The notes beneath the pieces are model-generated. The model was not told the DNA's origin. It did no database searches and was given only the letters and a program-made list of their open reading frames with translations. A program made the position numbers and the translations under genes. Below are positions 24,900 to 36,419 of a DNA stretch of 64,000 nucleotides, in pieces. Location of the stretch: contig OX335642.1 of the NCBI GenBank assembly GCA_946894095.1, forward strand, positions 14,891,021-14,955,020. Reading direction: 5' to 3'. This DNA comes from Incurvaria masculella (Eukaryota > Arthropoda > Insecta > Lepidoptera > Incurvariidae). Each line of letters begins with the position of its first letter. Position 1 is the stretch's first letter.

Positions 24900-25330
24900 G
24901 GGCCCCCTAATATGGACGACGACACTGAGAAGTGTTACGCGCACTCTAAAGCCGGCAAAAAAAATAAGTTCGGTACGATACCCAAGGGTGATGAAGTCTG
25001 GAGCGCGCGGTCGGGAGGCGAATGGCGCCTTCCCCCGCGCGGCGAAGCTCGAGCGGCTGAGGTCTCCTCAACGGTGGACGCACCGCACCACAGGGCGCGT
25101 CGTTGGCGGAGCCCACTCCAAGGAGCACAGGGGCGCCAAAAAGACAGAAGGTGCAGTTGTGCTCCACCGAGCCAGTCCGAAAGCGGCGACGGCAAGACCC
25201 CGGGACGCGACTTACGTCACTCGCGGCGGTCGGCGGTCTGTGGCGGCGAGATGCGCTCGCGCCGCGGCGAACAAGATGGCTGCCTTTCGTGGTCCTCTCC
25301 CATTGGCCCTGTAGTGTCACCTCACTATCG
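24900..25330. other. GC-rich island of unknown nature
   Basis: About 430 bp of CpG-rich sequence inside the second intron of the unknown gene, open in several frames on both strands, so it is compositionally biased rather than clearly coding. No donor/acceptor pair fits the neighbouring exons. It could be a 5' piece of a retroelement, an alternative promoter or an alternative first exon. Confidence 0.35.
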
Positions 25331-25946
25331 CTAGGCGTGCTGAGGGAGACAGCATCCTTGAATTGCTGCATGGTAGAAAGAGACGGTACCAATGTTCGTG
25401 GTTTGTTGTTTTGTTTCTAGAAGAATTTTGACGGTTGGTTCCTTGAAACGTGTAATTTTCCATTATGTAGATACCTAACTATAATGTCCATTATGAGTAT
25501 GCATAGGCACTGACATTGTTCTGAAGGCTACCGTTAGTGTAGTTCAATAAAGATATGACATACAAATATTGATAATGCCTAAAAATGAAAATTAATAAAG
25601 TAACGAATGTTACAAGCAATATCATGCAATTCAACTGAAATTAAAAATTATGTACCTACTTTTCTTGCAGCAGTACCTTCTGAGTTATGGTTTCGCCACC
25701 CCAGAATTTTGTTACAAGAGCAGTAGTTATTGAGCCAGTTTTGGGACGAGAAAGTGCTATGTAGCTCTGGCACTTGAACGATCGTAAATGTCCGACGCTC
25801 TCCCCATACATGTCCAGGTCAGAGACAGCGGCTCCCATTATAACTAAGAACATTTTGCTGTTTGATGTTTTGTCGTGATCGGTATGAATGAAGCATCGAG
25901 TAAGGTGGAGTAATACCTATAACCTAGGAGTCTTCAAGCGTAATTT

Positions 25947-26330
25947 GAACAAGCTCGATAGCTCAGCGATAGTCCGCACATCTGCTGGCATGGTGCCTCG
26001 CTGAGCGTGGTTTCGCGAGGCGAGATAATTTTAGCTTTTCTGAACACCTTTGTCCTCACTACAGCCACCCATACCGATTTTTCAAAAAAAGGCAGGACGG
26101 GAGTGGCAACCGAAACGACTACACAGACAGTCGGTTCGCTTACGAATCCTGATGTTCTGACTTATGAACTGCACAGGACGCCATTTAGTGCAACGAAGTT
26201 TCGATGTTGGGCGTCCCGATTCATAAGCTAACTTACTATGCATTATCACCACGGAGGCCCTCCTCCGTGATTACCACTAATACGTGGCTACGCAACCGGA
26301 ATACGGATCAGTTTTGATCGCCACTTCCGT
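25947..26330 (+). mobile_element. SINE-like repeat with A box
   Basis: Starts GCTCGATAGCTCAGCGATAG and continues to tagtgcaacgaagtttcgat and cggatcagttttgatcgcc. Related pieces: 28108-28260 (GCTCGTGGCTCAATGGCG start), 5095-5262 and 58930-59120. Confidence 0.65.
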
Positions 26331-26475
26331 CCTTCCTTACTCGATAGTTGAAGTGACCTCTGCCATACCAACCTTTTCTTTGAACAAAGAGCTTGATTCT
26401 CGTCAGAACGTGCAGCCAAATTCACCGCAGCTAAGTATCTGGTAACAGCTATATGAAGCAATGGATTTGTCCCAG

Positions 26476-26606
26476 GCCAGACGGACATCAAAAAGCTGAA
26501 GCGAGAAAACGAGCAGCTCCGCCGCGAGATATCCGCTCTCCGCTACGAGTACGAGCGTCTGGACACCCTCCTGCGCGAGCGCAGCTCCTCGCCACAGCAT
26601 TCTGAC
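26476..26606 (+). CDS. Unknown gene exon 3, coiled coil
   Basis: Acceptor ttgtcccag (needed for phase; a second ag four bases later would not fit), donor gtgagt. It reads QTDIKKLKRENEQLRREI, then SALRYEYERLDTLLRER and SSSPQHSD. Strong heptad pattern with Leu/Ile/Tyr at a/d positions. Phase 0 at the end. Confidence 0.87.
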
Positions 26607-27149
26607 GTGAGTTCGCATTCTACTCGACCGCTCATACCACCGCGTCCTGCGGTGAGTGTGGATAACTTGCGCGGGCGGAGCTTCTCGCCGCAGTGCTGAG
26701 GCGTGGATTCGCCCTCTACTGAACTGACCGTAAGACTCTGGCGGAAGGGGCGGAGCTCGTCACTGCAGCACTCTGTTGTGAGTCCGTACTCCACTCGAAT
26801 GCTCGCGTCAACGCACCATGCTGTGACAGTCTCCTTCTCAAACTGAGCTTCTTAGCGCAGCACTCTATCGTTAGCCGCACTCTACTCGACTGCTCGCATC
26901 ACTTGTGAGTGTGGATACCTCCTGCTCGAACCGAGCTTCTCACTTACCGCATTTCTCTTTATTACGCACTCTTATCGACTAACCTGATTCCCGAGCTTTA
27001 TTGAGATTTCCCAGTTCGTCCAACACATGCTACATATGCATCGACAAGCTAATAAATAATTCGTTAAGATATCGTGTTCACACTAAGCCCTAATAAATAC
27101 CTGATTGACTCCTTGGATTTCATACATTATTGTCCCGTCTGTCTCGTTG

Positions 27150-27370
27150 ATAACCCGAGGTACTTGAGAATTTAGAGACCCTTCAACTCCGAAGAGTTGT
27201 AGGGACTCTATTTGTATTGTAACATATCTACTATGGAGAATGTTCTATAGAGCTGGATGGAGTTATTCATCTCCGTCCTCATTCTACCATCGCTCACCGC
27301 GGATCAGGCAGGCAATGCACCAATTCACTGTCAACAATCCCAAAATAACAATCAACTGATCTTCTAGATT
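27150..27370 (+). pseudogene. Degenerate LINE C-terminal fragment
   Basis: Shares agagacccttcaactccgaa and aatcaactgatc with 51110-51360, and translates with stops into a YYGEC...SIEL pattern like the RIYHGECSEEL block common in moth LINEs. Followed at about 27405-27460 by an (AAAAT)n tract. Confidence 0.6.
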
Positions 27371-27904
27371 AGCGAAGAGAAACAATGATATTCACTCCTC
27401 CATAAAATAAAATAAAATAAAATAAAAAAAAATAAAAAAAAAATAAAAAAAAAATAAAAATCTCTTATGTACTTACGGGTCTAGCGCACACTATATGCCG
27501 TGCTTAACATACAAGAACTAATTGATTCGTTATTGAATTACCATCAGCATGAGCAACGAAGTGGCCTCCTTAGCCTAGATAGCGGATAAGCTATCAGCTC
27601 ATCAAACAGCTGAATTGCGCGCGCTATTCAGCTTAGCGACCTGTTAGTGTACTTGGCCCCGTTTCGTAAATGCGGTGCTTATGCGTTCATTGCATGATTC
27701 AATACAATGACTCAATACACCACATTCTCGAAGGAAGTAGGAGCCATGCCAGGCCCTTCCCTTTATGAGCACGCTACATTTAACTAGAAGGAAAACCCGG
27801 ATATTTTTCTATTCCGCTTCAACCATAGTTTCACATGGGTTCCGAACCATGGAACAATTCGAATTCGTAACGAAATTCACTTATCCAACTCGGGAATAGA
27901 AAGA

Positions 27905-27990
27905 AAGTGATGCATGAACGGGGCGAGGATTTGAACCCAGACCACTCGCATGAAAGGCAAGTCCGCTAACACCTAGACCACGAGCTGTAC
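27905..27990 (-). mobile_element. tRNA-derived SINE head
   Basis: Minus strand reads GCTCGTGGTCTAGGTGTTAG (A box), TTGCCTTTCATGCGAG, then GGGTTCAAATCC (B box). tRNA-like arrangement without a closing acceptor stem. Confidence 0.7.
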
Positions 27991-29309
27991 AGTGAATATA
28001 CGTGACTGTACCTAAAATAAATAAACTCTGTATCGACGATTATATGTTTCCAGTGCACCTGCCGACTGCCTATGAACTCATAATTATATATTCACCACAT
28101 AGTAAGCTGCTCGTGGCTCAATGGCGCAGGGCCTTGCTTCTCATGTCAGCGAACTGACTTACCGGCCCTACCGTCAGTGTATTATCGCTAAAACGTGGTT
28201 ATGCTGCAGCTATATGGATCAGTTTCGGTCGCCGCTCTACGGAATGCACGCAACTTTGCACGCAACTGACAATTTTGCAGATTAACAAACTCCCTTTTCC
28301 TTGAATTTCCTAGAGCTTATTTTCCTCCGTCTGACAATACTTGTTTTGTCCGATGCTAATGGGAATCAGTCCAGAATACCTTTGTGAGGAGATCCAGTGG
28401 ACCTATTCTCTGAATATCGTGCCTAGGAATCAAGAATCTTTCAACGGAGAAAAATGCTTCTAAAGCGGTTGTCAAAGCGATGGAAGCTCGACGGAAAACC
28501 TGGAATCATTGAAATACCGTGATCCGTACCTATGAAGGCTCCGTAATCTTTCCGTCGTGTAAATGGTTTTGACAACCGCTGTAAAAGCTGTTTTCTGGTC
28601 TGAAAGGTTCTTGATTCCTGAGCGCGGAATTCCAAGAATAGGCCTAAAAAGCTTTGTTTGATATCGGCAGATGAAAACTGATTTCTCACTAAAGGTTTCG
28701 TTTTCTACTTATACTGCGGAACCCTAAAAACTGACGTAGTTACAATAAGTGTTCCGCATATGTAAATCTTCCCAAAAATCAATTATAAACTCTGACAGAT
28801 CCAATATGCTTTGATTTACTTCCCACATTTACCGGGAATTCGCTTATTCGACACACCGAGCGCTTGGCAATGCGCCAGAAGCCAGCGGGGTCAGCAGTCG
28901 CTAGATCCCCGCATTTTCTCGGCTTAGTGTTGTTAAAACTTTCAAAAGCGGACAATCTGAGTTCCGCACGACTCGGTCTTTGAAGAGTGGTCTTTTGGGC
29001 TCCTTAGATAATTTCTCGCGCGTGGCATTGTGTTTTTGGTGCTGGATACGGGGCGACTGATGACACAGTCTGCGTAAGCATTATTTTTAAAATGTTTTCT
29101 TTGCTAAGCGATCACATGCTCGCATTTTATGACTCTATGAAATAAACGCCTACTTAAATAACTGAGGATTTTATTGAAGTTTTTTTTGTTAATTTTTTAT
29201 TTGAAATATCTCGAGAATAACATTAATGTTAACTTCATTTTAATATCCTTTCAATTATTTTAACTTTCTTGGTAGTCAAACTACACTAAGTTTTTTTTTT
29301 TTTTATGTG

Positions 29310-29475
29310 ACTGGACATGGATGGCTAATACCACAAGTTCTGTCATGGTATTAGCCCAACACACCACATGGGAACTAGGTGCCATGCCAGGACCTTCCTT
29401 ATATTGCACGGCTACATTGAACTGGATGGAAAACACGGACAATTTTCATTGCCGCTTACGTCAAAAACTTATGGA
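29310..29475 (-). repeat. Family A copy
   Basis: Inverted copy starting at the T-run (29291-29304) and ggacatggatggctaatacc, through gaaaacacggacaattttc. Confidence 0.75.
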
Positions 29476-30527
29476 TCCGTATACCGTATACTACCTACTT
29501 ATAGATTCTATCAAACAGCAAAGAAGAATCCGCAAATAAACTTTACTAGATTTCCGTCCAGAATGATGAAATATTACCGATACATAAATATAATTACAAA
29601 ATAGTCGAGCACAATTATTCAATAGATACAATTATATTGTTTGAAAATATTTATACCAATTTTCATTGCGACCACATGAATTAAATGCGAATCGTTTTGA
29701 ATTCACTCGTTCCATTCAAATAAGTATGAATTCACGTTCTTGATGCCATATCGTTCGTCACAAATATGCATGAAATAAATATCTTCCCTTCGTTTAAATA
29801 GTTTTACTTCGTTTAAAATACCTCCAGTTGGAGCTCATTATATTTAATAAGACAAGTGTTGGGAGGTAGGCGAGGTAGGCGGCGCCATCACTTTGATTGA
29901 TGCAGCATCACTCAACAGAGCAACACAGGTTGTCGTATTTAAAAGGGGCAACAAATGAACTGGAATAGGTCATTCTGAGAAAAAATACTTCGTGACAAAC
30001 ACGTTAGATGTTTCAAAGTTAATGACTTCGGCAGCGTCCTCCTATTCTCTAACGCAAGGCATTTTCATCGCTTATTTCTAAAAATCTTCCATCTCTGGCA
30101 ATATTTATATTGTTTTTCTTGTATGATCCATCCGCCGGCGCACACAGAAGTCGTCGCAGCGAATCGGATCGATCCTGTCCCATTTGAACGTCCGATACGA
30201 TCAGCAAATTGAGTGAGACAACATCAAGAAAAGTCGCTGCGACGGCTTTGGTCCTTTCGGCCCCTTCAAGGAAGGGGTCCAGCTTTAAAGTCAGGGGGGT
30301 CATAAGTCATAATAGGTCTAGTCAGGACAAGCTCCAATTTGATAAAATACAGCCGAGGGATGACCCCAATGACCCCCCCCCCCCCCTTGGATCCGCCCTC
30401 GACCCCATGTGGCTCGATGCATGATGCCCTAAACACTTCCCGTAGCGTGTGCCCGCGGGGGCGCCACCCGCGCGGTGTCGACCCTCGGCGGGGCGCCCCG
30501 ACCGGGACCCAGAGAGTGTGCGCGCAG

Positions 30528-30713
30528 GACAGCGGCCGGTCGTGCTGCAGCGCGTGCCGCGAGGGCGCGCCGGGGACGCCGAGCGAGCGCGGCGTGACGT
30601 GCGCGCGCGCCGGCGGCGGCGGCGCGGGGGCGGCGGGCGGAGGGGGGCTGCACGTCGCCTTCCACGACCTGAGCGTCGTGCCGGAGGAGGAGGCGCAGGA
30701 AGCGGCTGCCAAG
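30528..30713 (+). CDS. Unknown gene exon 4, Cys cluster and acidic end
   Basis: Extremely GC-rich 186-nt exon, phase 0 to 0. Reads DSGRSCCSACREGAPG, a Gly/Ala run, then LHVAFHDLSVVPEEEAQ. Donor gtacct is clear. The acceptor (gtgcgcgcag) lacks a good pyrimidine tract; the reading frame stays open 189 nt upstream, so the 5' edge is the least certain in the model. Confidence 0.7.
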
Positions 30714-30940
30714 GTACCTAATGATACGCACTCGCAATCAAGGAACTCACCACAGACTGCGGAGAGGATGATACGCACTTACTCCCATTTTGAAATGGAG
30801 TTCCCCACCCCCCTTCTGAGTCTTTTCTCGGGCATCTTAAAGCTATTACGTTAAAAGCCTGGCATGACTTTTTTGCACAGAATTTTCAGTGATCATGATT
30901 TTTTCCTTATTCGAGCTTTTCTGTGTCATTTCGCCGATTT

Positions 30941-31253
30941 TTAGGGTTCCGTACCCAAAGGGTGAAAACGGAACCCTATTACTAAGCCTCCGCTGTCCGT
31001 CCGTCCGTCCGTCCGTCCTATCGTCTGTCCGTCTGTCACAGGGCTGTATCTCAGTAACCGTAACAGGTAGACAGCTGAAATTTTCACAGAATGTGTATTT
31101 ATTTTGCCGCTATAACAACAAATAGGTAAGATTAAAAAATAATTAAAATTAAAGGGGGCTCCCATACAAAAAACGTGATTTTTTTGTTTTATTTTTTACG
31201 ATGGTACGGAACCCTTCGTGTGCAAGTCCGACTCGCACTTGGCCGGTTTTTTT
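30941..31253 (+). repeat. (CCGT)n-associated lepidopteran repeat, copy
   Basis: Full-length copy of a family with fixed ends: it starts TTAGGGTTCCGTACCC, carries a CCGT microsatellite, then CAGCTGAAATTTTCACAG, and ends CACTTGGCCGGTTTTT. Seven copies occur in this window, in both orientations. Orientation is given as + when the TTAGGG end comes first. The whole layout resembles microsatellite-associated interspersed elements known to be abundant in Lepidoptera. Confidence 0.9.
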
Positions 31254-32152
31254 GCTTATCCAAAAAGTGCTTCTACGTCCCCCTTTCTGTCTAATGAATT
31301 TAACGTCTTCTCTCTTTTTTCTGAGCATATTTTAATTTTCTTTTTATTCTACTTTATATCATCGATTCTTACTTCTATACCTTTTCCTTATTTCCTCAAG
31401 CAAGTTTCTTCTTTTATTAAATCTCAGGACATTCAAATGTTGCATCCTTCAGTGTCCTCTTTTCCACAACATGAACATTCACCTGGTGCTTTATCTCATC
31501 GCTCATCTACTGTTTTAGATTCGGTATAATGTGTTCTTTCCATTAAATTTGTTTTCCTCCATTGATCTAGGCAGCTATTAAGAATGTATTGATTTATTAA
31601 AATAAGTTAGTTTTGATCTGTAAGTGTTAGATTTTTTCACAGAGTGAGAACGTCCCATGCGCAGACTTTTGAAAATCGGGGGATTTTTCCACGATGTCGA
31701 TTGATATGCATTCTAACCACAGTGCAATCCTCGGTGTAATCAAACCCCAATAGATATGTCTGTTAATGTGCTCGCCTTCGTCAGCTGCCTCTGCAATCGA
31801 TATAACAACTTTTTGTGTTAGTACTAAACGTCGATCATCCCCTTCCGAATCCATCTTCTGTTTATTTTCATCATTTCATCATCTTTCCACATTACCATCT
31901 TTCCACTAGATCATTGTGAGGTTTAGTATTATTGCGTTTTATTTTCAGTGGGTTAGGTTTGTAAATTTTAGAAGTAAGTAAGTACCTGCTACTTATCTAA
32001 GGAAGGCCTACCTAAGGAAGGTGCAGCCTATCTTTGCGCATTTAAAACATAATGAATCATTTACTTCCTATCAATACGGTGGGCCCGAAAGCAAAAGAAA
32101 ATGACACTTAACTAATCATTTGAAAATCACTTACAATTTGCTTTATTGTTTA

Positions 32153-32255
32153 TTGGTATATATCTATAACAGGCACAAAATATCTGTGTCTGCACATTTT
32201 TCTTAAGAAAAAACCTGCAGACAGATATTTGTTACCTGATATTAGATAGTACCAA
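32153..32255. repeat. 103-nt imperfect palindrome in intron
   Basis: Arms starting ttggtatat and ending tagtaccaa pair through most of their length, with the best-matched core at 32170-32238 and a tight CTTAAG centre. It sits in the intron before exon 5 of the unknown gene. Confidence 0.8.
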
Positions 32256-32907
32256 ACATCAAGTCAAATTGGAACAGTAGTTTTAAATTTATTAGCAACT
32301 AACATAGTATGGGGAATATACTTTTCTGAACCCTACCCTTAAGAAAATGCAAAATTCAACCCTTTACGGGTTGGGCAGGTTAGATATTTTTGAAATCTAA
32401 ATATTCCTGCTTCCGTGGGCAGGATTGTTGTGTTGAATGAAGTGCACGTATTCCTCGTTCCTTGCTTCCGTGTCAGATGTATGTCAAGGTGATTCTCCTG
32501 TCCCGAAATACCACCGTCATACTGCACGTGCGGTGTAGGAAGCTGTTATACCTAACAGATGAATAAGTCTTATAAATAGTAGTCGCGCAACCGCCGCCGT
32601 GTCACACTCACGGCTTGGGCGATTTTAGGGAAACGTTCTTTCTCGTCAGTTGTACCATTCGTGGTCATATCTGAATATATTTGTTTATTAACTAATCCAT
32701 GTGTTGGTGAATCCATGGAAAAGTTTACCGCAAGTAATGGCTAGAAGCTTAAAAAAATGAAGGTAATGTTTCATTCGCCTACAGTCGGAATGATCAACTC
32801 TGTACTTTTTCATCCATGGACGCATTCAGTAAAACTAGTGAATCCAGCCTAACGCCCACTCTGCCATCAGCTGCATTTTTTCGTCATGACAGGTATTCAC
32901 TTTCCAG

Positions 32908-34128
32908 AGTCCTCCGGAAGGCGCGTCATGCTCCTGCAAGTCCTGTAAAGAAGATGATCCTCCAGCTGTGATTCCCAAGGGAGCACGCTCCCCCAGCGGC
33001 GCAGGTGGCGCCGCGGCGGGTGCGGATAAAGCCGTCGACGTTCTACTACATGATGCGCCTCCCACCTCCTACCTCCTCACCGCGGCTACCTCGCCCCCAC
33101 CGCCCGGCTTCCACGTCCCTTCCCCCCCGGCGCCAGGCTTCAATGTGAACGCACTAGCCCGTTACAACCTTCCTGGACCACCGCCGAGGTTCCACACCGG
33201 AGGGAACATCGAGGATCTACTCGGGGACGTCGAGATGGGGCCCAACATTATCTCCACGGAGTTTATCCAACAGAACTCTGTCTTCATGTGCAACACGAGA
33301 AAGATCACTCACCTGAGAGAGCCCTGTCGGTGTCAGAAGCGAGAGGATAAGCCGTGCAGCTCGGGCGAGACTCAGGATCGAGGCGACGCACCCAAATACT
33401 ACGTCACTGAGAAGAATATAGAACTGACCTACGACTACCCGAGAACGACAGCCATTCCCCAAAGAAGCCCTAGTCCGAAGGCATCGGATGGAGGTGAGAC
33501 GACCACGGAGGTCGCTAGCACGGTGGTTTTCGTGGAGCGAAGATACCCAATGAAGCCGCGAAGCAAGTTCGACTTCCTGTTCCGATCTCGATCGGCTCCC
33601 GTCGGCGAGAACGAGGAGCCGATCTACGCGACGGTCAACAAACTCCCCAAGAGGCTGCAGCGCCGGATCGAGCTGGCGAACCTGGAGAACGAAGTGTCGT
33701 ACCGGAACGGGGAGTCGACTCACGAGAACTCCGCGGCGACCGAGCGGACCGACGACACGGAGCCTTCCGTGGCGTTGCCTCCCGACGACGACACGAGCCG
33801 CTCGGACAGGGAGCGACCGCCGCCGGCGCAGCGGCCGGACACGCCCAAGGCCAAGAAGCGGCGGAGATTCTCGTTTACGTTCAAGAAACGCGGAGATAAG
33901 AAGAAGATCGACAAGGCGAAAGGCATCAATGGCGGCCCTACCGCGGCAGTCGTGGAGAGCGACAACGAGAGACTGCTGGAGGGGGAGGGGAGCGAGCCCA
34001 CGGCGGAGGCGGTGGGTGGCCCGGGGGGAACGCGGCAGGCAGCGGCGAAGCGGTGCAGACACATGCGCCCGCGCACTATTGCGTCCTCTGTCAGCTCGGG
34101 CCCGCGTTATAAGCGGGACAGCTACCAG
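32908..34128 (+). CDS. Unknown gene exon 5, large disordered region
   Basis: Exon of 1221 nt (407 codons), acceptor tttccag and donor gtatct, phase 0 at both ends. In order: Cys cluster SPPEGASCSCKSCKED, a Pro-rich stretch (PPPPGFHVPSPPAPGFN), a more conserved-looking block with VFMCNTRKITHLREPCRC, the EPIYATVNK site, the helix KLPKRLQRRIELANLENE, an Asp/Ser/Pro-rich stretch, the basic KKRRRFSFTFKKRGDKKK segment, and a Gly/Glu-rich end before RYKRDSYQ. GC-rich with strong G/C at third positions, unlike the AT-rich surroundings. Confidence 0.9.
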
Positions 34129-34367
34129 GTATCTTTTTAATACCACTGATATTAGAAATTGGAATTTTTGTATGTTTGTTATTCAAGCACGCCATAACGG
34201 TTAGATGAATTAGGCTTAAAATTTGGCAAAATACTGGAGTATGAAGATTGAAATTAAAAAAATACTCTCCCCCCTCCCGGACAAGCGGGTACGGTTTTTG
34301 TGTTTTTTAAAACCATACAAGATAAAAAGTGTATATTTATATTTTTTTTAATCCAATTTTTTTAGAG

Positions 34368-34545
34368 CTTGGGTACACTTAGTGACCATGTCAGCTCCGT
34401 TGGGTATGTCTTACTTTACTATGCCCTTCTACTTAATATAATGTTTACAAAAAAAAAAACAATTGTATTGATTTCTCGGAGCCTGGCTGGCTCAACATGG
34501 TCTGAATGTTTCCAGTGTTCAAGGCAACAATACCTAGTATATTTC
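34368..34545 (-). mobile_element. 3' end of the RNase H-encoding LINE family
   Basis: Inverted copy of 53690-53850: gagcttgggtacac, agtgaccatg, cagctccgttggg, tctcggagc and acatggtctg occur in the same order in the reverse complement. 5'-truncated, in the last intron of the unknown gene. Confidence 0.78.
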
Positions 34546-35145
34546 ATAAACATAAATTCAATAGCTATCTTTTTGTTTCCACGCAATCATGGTAATCATG
34601 ACGGTAATTGTGTGGTATAAGCCATCCATGTCAGGTTCCATAAAAAAAACAAATTATCATCCTAAAATACTAGTTTTCTCAAATATTTCTCTCTGTGCGA
34701 CTAAGATGTTAATATAATAATAATAGAATTAAAGCCTATGAAACGAATGTATCCCGAAAGATAATAGGACTCTAATTTTAGCACAATTTCCATGCATACA
34801 TAGCTGTCTAAAATTATCTAACTGTAATGGCTGAACAGATTTTAATGAAACTTGGTAGATGTACAACTCCGTGTCGCGGATTAGCTACATTTTCACATTA
34901 GCCGGGTACCGAAGCTAGTAATACAATTGGTGAGACTGTAGACACCATCATATTTCTATGAAATTCGGATATGGATTCGATCGTGCAGGCTTTTCCATGA
35001 AAACACCATTCACCAACACCGAAATTGTTGATCAACTCGTTTAGCTTAGCCCTTCTTGCATACCCGAAAATACTAAAACTATTAAAGGGCGGTCTACCGA
35101 AGATACGTGTACCATATCCAAACGTTGAGCAGTGGTGTGTTGCAG

Positions 35146-35304
35146 GAGATGACGTCACACTCGGAGCGCGAGCGCACCAACAGCATCACCTCCTCGATCA
35201 ATTCCAACTGCAGCCTCGCCACGCACAAGTCCCGCAAGCTGTCGGCGCCGCCGCCCGACGCCAGCATACCCTGGTGCGGCTGCTGGGGCACCAGCTGCCT
35301 GTGA
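35146..35304 (+). CDS. Unknown gene exon 6, C-terminus and stop
   Basis: Acceptor tgttgcag, stop TGA at 35302-35304. Reads EMTSHSERERTNSITSSINS, then a basic stretch and a Cys/Trp-rich end, WCGCWGTSCL. The terminal cysteines could be lipid-modified; the last four residues (TSCL) are not a standard CaaX box because Cys is second from the end. The Ser/Thr-rich part has Arg-directed kinase sites (RTNS). Confidence 0.85.
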   Translation, partial: EMTSHSERERTNSITSSINSNCSLATHKSRKLSAPPPDASIPWCGCWGTSCL

Positions 35305-35690
35305 TGGGCCCGTCCGGCGACCGCGGGCACACAAAATGTAATCTAATGTTATTTGCTGACGAATCTACCCCCATAATCGTTGATAGCTAAGAGATACACT
35401 TAAGTATTCAGCGATAAGGGCAGAAATGGTAAACTGCGGAAACCCGACCAAATATTCGCAACTGGCACAGATTACTAATATCAATTAGCCACACTGAAAT
35501 AAGAGTGTTAACACACCAACGTTTTGCCAACGTAATAAAATCTAAGATTACTCCTATTACATGTAATCTGAGCTATAACTATCTATATACATACTATAAT
35601 GGAAATGGACATTTATCGGAAGAAATAATTGCCAACATGAATGTACAGATAGCTTTAAGTTAATTTACGTAAGTATTGTAAATAAATGTA

Positions 35691-35696
35691 TGAATA
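35691..35696 (+). terminator. Candidate poly(A) signal of the unknown gene
   Basis: AATAAA 387 bases after the stop codon, on the coding strand, in an otherwise empty AT-rich stretch. A second AATAAA-like cluster near 35874-35882 is an alternative. Confidence 0.4.
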
Positions 35697-36419
35697 ATAG
35701 GTAAGTATTCAGTCAGTGTAATGTTTGGTTAAATTCTTGCTTTAGAGGTGCTTTTTTTTTCACAGTAAGGTTGAATAGTGTTATTTTATATTGCCTCACT
35801 GTGAGAGTAAGGCAAACCTAAAGAAGCATTCTATGCATTCAGATTTGTTTTAGCATGAAATCATGAATCTGATAATAATAAAAGATGGTACGTTTTATTT
35901 GCATTATTATTTTAAACAAAAATCAAAGGTCACTGCTTGATTTATGCTATATAGCTCTCATGTATTTCACTAATGGCTAAAAACAAGAAACAGCACGACA
36001 ATGGGGTTCTAAATACAGAAATTAAACGCAAGATTTATTACATAGATGGTTATTTATTATAAAATATGAAAACATTCCTTTGAACCGTGTTTACAATAAT
36101 TGAAACGCACATAGCAGAAAGGAATTCCAAAAGTGTGTCGTTCCCCTTAATCCTCATCCCTCCACATCGTACTCGCAACCGACCTCCAGCTAATATCACA
36201 ACATCCAAACATACAATACTCTCTATGCCATTCAATCCAGTTCTGAGTTCCAAAATTATTATCTAGATTTTGGAAACCCACCAGTCTGGAACTAACTAAC
36301 TTGTTATTACCAAAATCATTTCCTAGTCGGTTGGAATACGACGAACTCCACTCGATTTGAACAACATACCTACTTACACGCCACAAATTAGAGTTTATTT
36401 ATTTATGGGAAAATTTAAA

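Larger units (their letters stand above)
23153..35304 (+). other. Uncharacterised coiled-coil protein gene (six exons, 623 aa)
   Basis: Exons 23153-23238, 23592-23680, 26476-26606, 30528-30713, 32908-34128 and 35146-35304 join with compatible phases (2, 1, 0, 0, 0) into 1872 nt. I do not recognise the family. Residues about 63-91 form a coiled coil whose hydrophobic positions (63, 66, 70, 73, 77, 80, 84, 87, 91) alternate 3/4. Cys clusters lie at the exon 4 start (SCCSACREG) and exon 5 start (SCSCKSCKED). Residues 401-409 read EPIYATVNK, a possible phosphotyrosine docking site. Residues 478-497 (KAKKRRRFSFTFKK and on) resemble a MARCKS-type effector segment. The protein ends WCGCWGTSCL. No transmembrane segment or enzyme motif is seen. 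A membrane-tethered scaffold is plausible (inference). A 5' non-coding exon must exist upstream, since the first exon follows an acceptor. Confidence 0.8.

Noticed and set aside
24898..25420. Several open frames of 105-148 codons as genes
   Set aside because: All are products of the same GC-rich island, overlap on both strands and lack recognisable motifs.
30266..30854. Overlapping open frames on both strands around exon 4
   Set aside because: GC bias keeps several frames open. Only the plus frame ending AQEAAAK before a donor fits the neighbouring phases.
33217..34146. 309-codon open frame on the minus strand opposite exon 5
   Set aside because: Arg/Leu-rich antisense shadow of the GC-rich coding exon; no splice context or motif of its own.
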